From contig PXRU01000026.1 in the NCBI GenBank assembly GCA_003020945.1, positions 1 to 64,000 of the forward strand: a DNA stretch of 64,000 nt, written 5' to 3'. A model generated the notes under the pieces. The model ran no database searches. It was not told the DNA's origin and saw only the letters and a list, made by a program, of their open reading frames with translations. Below, in pieces: positions 57,829 through 64,000 of this stretch. The position numbers and the translations under genes are program-made. Numbering within the stretch: position 1 is the first letter of the stretch; every line of letters begins with the position of its first letter. Source of the stretch: Halobacteriales archaeon QS_6_71_20 (GTDB lineage: Archaea; Halobacteriota; Halobacteria; Halobacteriales; Haloferacaceae).

Positions 57829-58968
57829 CTACTCCGTGAGGGTGCCGACGCCGATGAGGCGCCACCGGGCGCCCATCCGGCGGTTGATCGCGATCTTCGC
57901 GCCCGACTCCGCACAGACGGGGCGCTTGAGGTTCACCTCGCACTCGCCCTCGCGGGCGCTGGTCACCGCGCCGACCGTGGTCGCGGTGCCGACGGTGAGC
58001 ATCAGCGGCTCGCCGGTGGAGATCTCCTCGACCTCGCCCTCGCCAACCACGCGGTCGAGCAGTTCGACGCTCATCTCGAAGCCGTCACGCGTCGGCGGCA
58101 GCGCGCCGGGCTCGCCGGCGACCTGCCCCGCGAGCGCGTCGCCTTTCGTCAGGCTCGGGTCGAGCCCGGTGCCCACGCCGAGCAGCCCGCCCGGTCCGAC
58201 CGTCTCGGCTGGCTCGCCGCCCGCCTGCAGCGACCGCACGGAGGTCTCGATCGCGTGGTACTCGGCGCTGCCGCCCTCCTCGACCTCGCGGCCGGGGCGT
58301 AGCTCGATCTCGTCGCCCGCCGAGAGGGTGCCCTGCGCGAGCGACCCGCCGACGCGCTCGGGCGTCGGGATCTCCCGCTCCAGCGCGTCGATCACGAGGT
58401 CGACGTTGACCTCCTGCTGTGCGCTGACGGGGACGATCGGCGCGTCCTCGGCGACGGTGCCCTCGACGAACTCCCCGATCTGCTCGTAGTTGTCGCGGGC
58501 GCGCTCGTCGTCGACGAGGTCGATCTTGTTCTGGGCGATGACGATGTTGTCGATGCCGATGATGTCCAGCGCCATCAGGTGCTCCTCGGTCTGGGCCTGC
58601 GGCACGTCCTCGGTGGCGCTCACGACCAGCACCGCGCCGTCCATGATCGACGCGCCCGACAGCATCGTCGCCATCAGCGTCTCGTGGCCCGGCGCGTCGA
58701 CGAACGAGACCGTCCGCAGGACCTCGGTGTCGACGTCGTGCTCCGGGCAGGTCTCCTCGACGGTGTAACACTCGGGCTCGGCACACTCCGGGCACCGACG
58801 CGGCGTCGCGTCGGCGTACCCCAGGCGAATGGAGATCCCGCGCTTCATCTCCTCGCTGTGCTGGTCGGTCCAGTCGCCCGACAACGCCTGCACGAGCGTC
58901 GTCTTGCCGTGGTCGACGTGACCGACGAGTCCGATGTTCACCTCCGGTTGTGTTTGCTCCGTCACCAT
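57829..58968 (-). CDS. eif2g: Translation initiation factor aIF2-gamma, missing about 30 residues
   Basis: A 379-residue GTPase subunit of the initiator-tRNA-binding factor aIF2. The G domain has [14 protein letters not shown] (16-29), [10 protein letters not shown] (90-99) and AQNKIDLV, and a zinc knuckle C59, C62, C67, C74. After EREIPTPER (ending at residue 205) the chain jumps straight to [18 protein letters not shown]. Archaeal and eukaryal homologues have about 30 residues here, containing the first strand of domain II (the RSFDINRPGT region). The deletion is in frame. The rest (domains II and III to [14 protein letters not shown]) is normal. This factor is thought to be essential, so the gap may be an assembly error. 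A GGAGG ribosome binding site lies 3 nt before ATG 58968. Confidence 0.93.
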   Translation of the reverse strand: MVTEQTQPEVNIGLVGHVDHGKTTLVQALSGDWTDQHSEEMKRGISIRLGYADATPRRCPECAEPECYTVEETCPEHDVDTEVLRTVSFVDAPGHETLMATMLSGASIMDGAVLVVSATEDVPQAQTEEHLMALDIIGIDNIVIAQNKIDLVDDERARDNYEQIGEFVEGTVAEDAPIVPVSAQQEVNVDLVIDALEREIPTPERVGGSLAQGTLSAGDEIELRPGREVEEGGSAEYHAIETSVRSLQAGGEPAETVGPGGLLGVGTGLDPSLTKGDALAGQVAGEPGALPPTRDGFEMSVELLDRVVGEGEVEEISTGEPLMLTVGTATTVGAVTSAREGECEVNLKRPVCAESGAKIAINRRMGARWRLIGVGTLTE

Positions 58969-58971
58969 GAG

Positions 58972-58976
58972 CCTCC
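58972..58976 (-). promoter_or_regulatory. Shine-Dalgarno site of eif2g
   Basis: GGAGG on the minus strand 3 nt before the ATG, with a TATA-like CTTTATC at 59013-59019. Together they give a leadered transcript with a short 5' UTR, unlike most genes here. Confidence 0.5.
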
Positions 58977-59323
58977 GTGAGTAATCTCGTTGGAACTTCG
59001 CCTCGTGCGACTGATAAAGGTGCTGTTCCGACGACGAGCGACGGAGATCCGTGCGTGACTGTGTGTTTCGGGGACCGGCTCCGGACGGTCGGCCGTGTGG
59101 ACGCCCCGGATCGGTGTCGATCTGTGGTCGTCGGCGTGTGGGCGGGAACCGTGTCCCCGCGGTAGTGAGACCGGCACCACAACTCACCGAGCCGACCGCC
59201 AAGCCGTCATCGACTCCTCGGCCGAACGGCCCGCCGGCGGAAGACGAGAGGGCACCCGAAACGACCCAGAACCCGAACGAACGGGCTTATACGCGGTCGT
59301 CGTCAATCGACGGACAACCGAGT
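58977..59323. other. Divergent spacer between eif2g and the NOG1-type gene
   Basis: About 350 nt without a credible gene. It contains the eif2g TATA box (59013-59019, minus) and a TTATACG box (59287-59293, plus) for the GTPase gene. Apart from these two promoters I see no repeats or RNA-like folds. Confidence 0.5.
59286..59293 (+). promoter_or_regulatory. TATA element for the NOG1-type GTPase
   Basis: CTTATACG about 34 nt before ATG 59324, giving a leader of roughly 10 nt. Confidence 0.45.
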
Positions 59324-60346
59324 ATGACGTTCGAAGATCTCCCCACCACCCCCCGCGCGGAGGAACTCCTCGACAAGGCGTTTTCCCGCGCCGCCCGGAC
59401 CGGCCGCGCGAAGGACGGCTGGGAGGCCCAGGAGTCGATGCTGATCACCGCCGCGAACGTCCTCTCGGACAACCTCGCGAACGTCTCCGCCTCCTGGCCC
59501 GACTTCGAGTTCGAGGTCGGGCCGTTCTACTACGAACTGGCCGACGCCGTCGTCGACGGTTCGGACCCGTCGGGGTCCGAAGCGCACCGAGACCCGGAGC
59601 GTCTCGGGGGCGTCGACGAGCTCCGACGGGCGCTCTCGGAGGTCGACTGGGCGTCCGAGCGGATCGACGAGCTCCGCTCGGAGTACCAGGCGAAGATGCG
59701 CAAGACCGGCGTCGAGGGCGCCCGCAAACACCGCAAGCAGGCGTTCGCCCGCATGGCCGACATCGTCGACGAGGTCGCCGACGACCTCCGCACGGTCGGG
59801 GAGGCGCGCGACGCGCTGAAGACGCTCCCGGACGTCCGCCCGGACGAGCCCGCGATCGTCGTCGCCGGCCACCCCAACGTCGGCAAGTCGTCGTTCGTCA
59901 ACCGGGTCACGCGCGCCTCCAACGAGATCGCGTCGTACCCGTTCACGACGAAGGCGGTGCAGATCGGCCACTTCGAGTGCGACCGCATCCGCTACCAGAT
60001 CGTCGACACGCCCGGCCTGCTCGACCGGCCGGAGGCCGAGCGCAACGGGATCGAGCGTCAGGCCGTCTCCGCGCTCACCCACCTCGCGGACGCCGTGTTA
60101 TTCGTCGTCGACGCCTCCGGCGACTGCGGCTACCCCCTCGACTCCCAGCTGGAGCTGCTGGCTGAGGTCGAGGCGCGGTTCGACGTGCCCGTGCTCGTCG
60201 TCTGCAACAAGAGCGACCGCTCGCGCGACGTCGAGGCGGACGCGTACATGAGCGTCACCGAGGGGGAGAACGTCGACGCCGTCCTCGACACAGCCGTCGA
60301 GGCGGTCGGCTTCGAGCCGGATCTCCCCTCCCGGGGCGAGAACTGA
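59324..60346 (+). CDS. NOG1-family GTPase
   Basis: A 340-residue GTPase of the OBG/NOG1 group, probably a 50S ribosome assembly factor. Residues about 1-165 are the helical NOG1 N-terminal domain (with YQAKMRKTGVEGARKHRKQA). The G domain has AGHPNVGKSSFVNRVT (181-196), FTTKAVQIGH (switch region), VDTPGLLDRP and NKSD. It is shorter than eukaryal Nog1, as expected for archaea. ATG 59324 (MTFEDLPTTP) is preceded by a TATA box. Confidence 0.93.
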   Translation: MTFEDLPTTPRAEELLDKAFSRAARTGRAKDGWEAQESMLITAANVLSDNLANVSASWPDFEFEVGPFYYELADAVVDGSDPSGSEAHRDPERLGGVDELRRALSEVDWASERIDELRSEYQAKMRKTGVEGARKHRKQAFARMADIVDEVADDLRTVGEARDALKTLPDVRPDEPAIVVAGHPNVGKSSFVNRVTRASNEIASYPFTTKAVQIGHFECDRIRYQIVDTPGLLDRPEAERNGIERQAVSALTHLADAVLFVVDASGDCGYPLDSQLELLAEVEARFDVPVLVVCNKSDRSRDVEADAYMSVTEGENVDAVLDTAVEAVGFEPDLPSRGEN

Positions 60347-60350
60347 CCCG

Positions 60351-60836
60351 CTACTCCCGTTCCCGGCGCCGCTCCGTCTTCCCGCCGGTCGACTCTGGTG
60401 GCGGCTCCGCCTCTCCTGCCCGGTCCTCGGCGTCGAGCAGGCCGTCGAGGCGTCGCTCGAACTCCGCCTCGGAGAGCTCGCCGTCGGCGTAGCGGCGCTT
60501 CACCCGCTCGACGGGGTCGACCTCGACCGCCGTCCCGTCGCTCGACGCCCCGACTCCCCCCGCGTCCGCCCCGCCGCGGCGACGCAGGCGGACCCACCGT
60601 CCGGCGACCCACAGCAGGAACAGCCCGACTACCGCCGCCGAGAGGCCGCCGGCGACGGCGCCGGAGAGTCGGCCCACGTACCACAACGCGGCGACGATCA
60701 CGATCGTGTCGACGCCGAACGCGAGAAACGCGCCCAGCATCGCGCCGGTGACGAGGCGGGGACCGGAGTCCGTCACGGTCGACACGTCGGCCGCGTGACT
60801 ACTTCTCGGTTCCGCCTCCGCGGCGGCGGGCGCCAC
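60351..60836 (-). CDS. SHOCT-domain membrane protein
   Basis: A 161-residue protein with two membrane helices (about residues 28-75, including FLAFGVDTIVIVAALWYVGR and AAVVGLFLLWVAG) and a C-terminal SHOCT motif (VERVKRRYADGELSEAEFER, then RLDGLLDAED), a short helical element found at the ends of many archaeal proteins and probably a multimerisation module. Start uncertain: ATG 60836 is used, but in-frame GTG codons about 18-20 residues in would also fit. Function unknown. Confidence 0.72.
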   Translation of the reverse strand: MAPAAAEAEPRSSHAADVSTVTDSGPRLVTGAMLGAFLAFGVDTIVIVAALWYVGRLSGAVAGGLSAAVVGLFLLWVAGRWVRLRRRGGADAGGVGASSDGTAVEVDPVERVKRRYADGELSEAEFERRLDGLLDAEDRAGEAEPPPESTGGKTERRRERE

Positions 60837-61005
60837 GGGCGCGCGGCTCCCGTCGCCTCACTCCGGCTCGTCGGTCACGGTCGCGGAGACGGGCGGGAGG
60901 GTTCGCCGTCGACTCACGGCCGAGCGGGCGCGCGCTCGGGGCTTCAACGTGCCCGAGACACAGAGAGCGGTCCCCGTCACCCCGTGCCGTCGAGAGCGGG
61001 TTTCG

Positions 61006-62334
61006 TCACTCCGCGCCGTCGCCCGGCCGGGAGTCCTCGACCACCACGTAGCGGACGGAGACGTCGACCCCGGGGTTCTCCCCGATGCCGAACGGGCTTC
61101 GGGCGTCCTCGCGCAGGCGCTCGCCCAGTTCGACGGCGATGGTCGGGGGCGGCGTCCCCGGCGGATGGCCGACCGTCACCATCACCGAACTCGGCTCCCG
61201 GAGGGGGAAGCCGGCGTACCGCACGGTCACGTCGAGCACGGTCGCGCTCTCGGGGAGGACCGCGTCGGCCTCGTCGTGGACGGCGGCCTGGAACTGCGCG
61301 CTCTGGTAGGAGGCGACCGTCACGCCCGCGAGCACGGCCGTCGACAGCAGGATGAGGACGCCGAGCACCCCGACCCGCCTGAGGGCGTTCGTCCGGGTCT
61401 CGTCGAGCCGCCAGAAGCTGTCCGGCCGGTACCCCTTGTACCACAGCGTCGCCAGCGCGGCGAAGTTGATCGAGACGAAGTTGACGACGACCAGCAGGGC
61501 CGCGCCCGCGACCGTCGTGGGTCGGCCCCAGGCGATGCCGATGCCGACGACGCCGATCGGCGGCACCAGCGCCGCCGCGATCATGACGCCCACCAGCGCC
61601 GTGGAGACGCCCGAGGCGACCGAGAGCGCGCCCGCCACGCCCGACCCCAGCGCGATGGGCAGCGAGAGCACGCCGGGAGCGAGGCGCTCGCGCACCTCCG
61701 CCAGACCGAACACCTCGACGGCGGTGTAGGGGACGATCCGGCTGTACCGTATCGCCGCCGCGAACCCCGCGGCGCTCGTCACCGCGAGCACACCGCCGAG
61801 CACCTGGAGCTTCACCCCCCGTACGAACAGTTCGTCGTCGTCGACGACGGTGCCGACGCTCGTGGCCATCGCCGGGCCGATCAGCGGCGCGATCACCATC
61901 GACCCGACGACGACCGCCGGCGAGTCCAGCAGCAGGCCCGCGGTGGCGACGACCGCGCTGATGACGGTCATCGCCACGAAGGTGCCGAACCGGGGGGCCA
62001 TCTCGTCGGCCCGCGTCTCCAACTCCTCGCGGGCGATCCGGTCGGCCTCCCCGCTTTCCTCCTCCGCGTACCGCTCCTCCAGCTCCTCGAAGCGGCGCGA
62101 GATGACCGTCTCGGCGTCGAGAACGACCGTGTAGGCGTCGCGTTCGAGCCCCACCTCGCGCAGCTCCGAGAGCACCGGCTCGACCGCCCCCGTCGGGAGG
62201 GGGAACGAGACGACGGCGGTGTACTCCCGGCCGCTCGTCTCGTCGGAGAGGACGTAGTCGATCCCCTCGTCGTCGAGCGTCGAGAGCACCGTCTCCCGCT
62301 TGCCCGCGGGGATCATCACCTGGACGAGTCGCAC
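61006..62334 (-). CDS. DUF389 / TIGR00341 family membrane protein
   Basis: A 442-residue protein. The N-terminal 120 residues are a soluble ACT-like region (RLVQVMIPAGKRETVLSTLD, ATVSF/LP elements). About six helices follow with the DUF389 signature PAVVVGSMVIAPLIGPAMAT (near residue 167) and ALVPPIGVVGIGIAWG. A C-terminal extracytosolic domain ends the chain. Members are widespread in haloarchaea and uncharacterised; a transport role is assumed. ATG 62334 is the conserved start. Confidence 0.85.
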   Translation of the reverse strand: MRLVQVMIPAGKRETVLSTLDDEGIDYVLSDETSGREYTAVVSFPLPTGAVEPVLSELREVGLERDAYTVVLDAETVISRRFEELEERYAEEESGEADRIAREELETRADEMAPRFGTFVAMTVISAVVATAGLLLDSPAVVVGSMVIAPLIGPAMATSVGTVVDDDELFVRGVKLQVLGGVLAVTSAAGFAAAIRYSRIVPYTAVEVFGLAEVRERLAPGVLSLPIALGSGVAGALSVASGVSTALVGVMIAAALVPPIGVVGIGIAWGRPTTVAGAALLVVVNFVSINFAALATLWYKGYRPDSFWRLDETRTNALRRVGVLGVLILLSTAVLAGVTVASYQSAQFQAAVHDEADAVLPESATVLDVTVRYAGFPLREPSSVMVTVGHPPGTPPPTIAVELGERLREDARSPFGIGENPGVDVSVRYVVVEDSRPGDGAE

Positions 62335-62393
62335 GGTCGGGCCTCTCGGACGGGACAGTTATAGTCGGCGGACGTGCCGGCGTTCGCGCCCGT

Positions 62394-63149
62394 CTACTCC
62401 GGCCGCAGCCGGCGCAACACCGGGATCGACTCCAGCTTCTCGGCCGGGAGCGCCGCCCAGTCGACGCCCTCCGGTCGCGCGGGGGCGCCCCCGCCGGCGT
62501 CGTCGGTCCTGCCGTCCGTCCCGTCGTCGGCCGACTCGCCGGGGCGGACCGTCCGCTCCGGCGTACAGATCACGTCCAGCGGCACGTCGTGGGCGTCCAG
62601 CGCCACGTCGTCCTCGACGACCTGTCGCTCGTGGACCGTCGTCGCCACCGCGGGCGCGGCGTCGACGGCGTCCAGCTCCGCCAGCACCGCGAACTCCAGG
62701 TCGGCGAACCCCTCGCCCTTCCCGACCCTCCCCCCGGCCGGGGTGACGGCGACGCTGCCGGAGACGATCAGATCGACGTGGGGCATCTCGTCGGGCCCGA
62801 CGGGGACGCCGTGAGTCGCGGAGCCGGAGACGGTCGTCGCGTCGTCGATGTCGGGCACCTCCTCGGGCGCCAGCCGGAGGAACGGCTCCTCCTCGCGGAG
62901 CCGCGGGACGGCCACGTAGACGGTCTTCCCGGCGCGAAGCGCGGCGCGGCGGACCGGCAGCTGGGGGGCGTCGGGGTTCGCCTTCACCGTCTCCGCCGCC
63001 TCCCACTCCGGCGTGTCGGTCAGCCGGGCGCACGCCTCGTCGGCGCCCGCGAAGTTCGGGATCCGGCCGTGAGGCGGGAACGGGAACCGCGCCTCGCCGG
63101 ACGCCTCCAGGTCGTCCCAGACGCGCTCGCGGAGGGGCTGTTTCTCCAT
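62394..63149 (-). CDS. 5-formyltetrahydrofolate cyclo-ligase
   Basis: A 251-residue protein of the 5-FTHF cyclo-ligase fold. The start KQPLRERVWDDLEASG is the haloarchaeal form. VKANPDAPQLPVRRAALRAG (from residue 55) provides the substrate/ATP contacts, and GRVGKGEGFADLEFAVL (from residue 139) is the family's GxGxGYYD-like phosphate-binding loop. The C-terminal 60 residues contain an acidic Asp/Gly linker. In folate metabolism it would return 5-formyl-THF to 5,10-methenyl-THF. ATG 63149. Confidence 0.85.
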   Translation of the reverse strand: MEKQPLRERVWDDLEASGEARFPFPPHGRIPNFAGADEACARLTDTPEWEAAETVKANPDAPQLPVRRAALRAGKTVYVAVPRLREEEPFLRLAPEEVPDIDDATTVSGSATHGVPVGPDEMPHVDLIVSGSVAVTPAGGRVGKGEGFADLEFAVLAELDAVDAAPAVATTVHERQVVEDDVALDAHDVPLDVICTPERTVRPGESADDGTDGRTDDAGGGAPARPEGVDWAALPAEKLESIPVLRRLRPE

Positions 63150-63348
63150 GCGGTCCGGTGGGCCGGTGGCGACTTGGGCGCACCGCTCGGCGCTCGGTCC
63201 CCGGCCGCCCGCCCCCGTGACGACCCTCGCCGCTCGATCGCCCGCGACGGCCCCTTGCCGCTCGACGCTCGCGCGCCGGCAGCGGGCCCCCGTCGTCCGG
63301 CCGTGCCCGACCCGCGCCGCTTAACCGCCGCGACGGCCAGGTTCGTTC

Positions 63349-63981
63349 ATGACCTTCGAGGGCCGACCGGACCGGGACGCGGAAGTCGTCCTCGTCGGAC
63401 GGTCGAACGTCGGCAAGTCGACGCTGATGCGGGAGCTGACGGGCCACGACGTGACGACGGGGAAAAAGCCCGGCGTCACCAGGCGGCCCAACTACTTCGA
63501 CTGGGCCCCCCAGTCGTTCATGTTCACCGACCTCCCCGGCTTCGGCTTCATGTCCGGCGTCGAGGAGGGGAAGCGGGAGGCGATCAAGACGGACGTGGTG
63601 CGGTACGTCGAAGACAACGCCGACTCGATCGTCGCGGGCGTGCTCGTCGTCGACGGGAAGGCGGCCGTCGACATCATCGACCGCCACAGCGGCGAGGGGG
63701 AGATCCCCCACGACGTGGAGCTGTTCGGGTTTCTGCAGGACATCGACGTGGCGCCGGTCGTCGCGGTGAACAAGATGGACAAGGTCGACGACCGCGACGA
63801 GCGCCTCGACGCGCTGTGTGAGCGCCTCGGGCTGTACCCGCCCTGGCAGCAGTGGTCGGGTGAGGGCGGAACGATCGCGCCGATCACCGCGAAGCGGGGG
63901 CGGATCGAGCCGCTGAAGGAGGCGCTGCGCGGCCACTTCCGGGCGGCCAAGCGGGACGACCTGCTGCAGTTCGTGACGTAG
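63349..63981 (+). CDS. engB: EngB-type ribosome-biogenesis GTPase
   Basis: A 210-residue GTPase with G1 [14 protein letters not shown] (from residue 17), [10 protein letters not shown] (switch I), [18 protein letters not shown] (G3 and switch II) and NKMD (G4). It fits the archaeal EngB/YsxC family, which helps assemble the large ribosomal subunit. The sequence is complete and ends 19 nt before the window edge. ATG 63349 gives the usual N-terminus. Confidence 0.94.
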   Translation: MTFEGRPDRDAEVVLVGRSNVGKSTLMRELTGHDVTTGKKPGVTRRPNYFDWAPQSFMFTDLPGFGFMSGVEEGKREAIKTDVVRYVEDNADSIVAGVLVVDGKAAVDIIDRHSGEGEIPHDVELFGFLQDIDVAPVVAVNKMDKVDDRDERLDALCERLGLYPPWQQWSGEGGTIAPITAKRGRIEPLKEALRGHFRAAKRDDLLQFVT

Positions 63982-64000
63982 TCGTCCGTATCGGTTGAGC

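Overview
This window is chromosomal DNA from an extremely halophilic archaeon of the class Halobacteria. The base composition is very GC-rich and the proteins are strongly acidic. The information-processing genes are archaeal: TBP, RadA, aIF2-gamma, RpoE'/Spt4, L39e-L31e-IF6, prefoldin alpha, SRP54/FtsY and a Kae1-Bud32 fusion. Many genes have a haloarchaeal TATA element about 27 nt upstream of the start codon, which implies leaderless transcripts. The genus cannot be fixed from sequence alone; a Halorubrum- or Halobaculum-like haloarchaeon would fit.

Layout. 1-4.5 kb: tRNA-Cys, an anchored surface protein, an intron-containing tRNA-Arg, a small kinase-like NTPase with an overlapping RNA-binding-type protein, an SRPBCC protein and an HTH regulator. 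4.5-10.5 kb: a split MgtE-type transporter pair, SurE, a PhnP-like metallo-hydrolase, an MFS transporter and SRP54. 11-15.4 kb: two broken genes (a LysE exporter and a DUF4382 lipoprotein), a CPBP protease, TBP and TrmG10. 15.4-18.6 kb: the archaeal block rpl39e-rpl31e-eif6 / rpl18a-pfdA-ftsY. 18.9-23.8 kb: a GATE-domain membrane protein, then deoxyadenosine deaminase and S-adenosylhomocysteinase (SAM by-product salvage), then a hairpin-rich non-coding stretch. 23.9-35.5 kb: TPR and DUF424 genes, SufS plus an IscU-type scaffold, a methyltransferase / broken glycosyltransferase / PTPS-like group, RadA, PspAB and HtpX (membrane stress) and a Pit phosphate transporter. 35.6-36 kb: the halophilic 2Fe-2S ferredoxin.

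36.2-44.2 kb holds a divergent gas-vesicle cluster: gvpFGH-(I position)-JKLM leftward and gvpA-gvpO rightward. It contains all eight genes of the set described as minimal in Halobacterium (A, F, G, J, K, L, M, O), but gvpC, gvpN, gvpD and gvpE are not in the window. Downstream of gvpO on the same strand lie four unnamed genes: a zinc-ribbon protein, a very acidic protein with a conserved hydrophobic core, and two tandem acidic paralogues, one ending in a SAP-like module. GvpJ carries a long acidic tail, and the GvpI position holds a large acidic protein. This is the best candidate here for an undescribed accessory system.

44.3-52.5 kb: a broken prepilin peptidase, HisI, a broken coiled-coil gene, a GNAT enzyme, phosphohexomutase and an RNase-J/CPSF-type metallo-beta-lactamase. 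52.7-60.3 kb: the translation/transcription block Kae1-Bud32, S24e, GTP-dependent dephospho-CoA kinase, Spt4, RpoE', PIN protein and aIF2-gamma, with a divergent NOG1-type GTPase. 60.3-64 kb: SHOCT and DUF389 membrane proteins, 5-formyl-THF cyclo-ligase and EngB.

A recurring oddity is loss of short internal segments. LysE, the GT4 glycosyltransferase, the prepilin peptidase and a coiled-coil gene each lack roughly 20-80 codons and change frame at the gap. aIF2-gamma, normally essential, lacks about 30 residues in frame. The small S27ae gene usually found between rps24e and kae1 is absent, and a DUF4382 gene is off by one base in a G6 run. This repeated pattern suggests small assembly or sequencing deletions as much as real gene decay.
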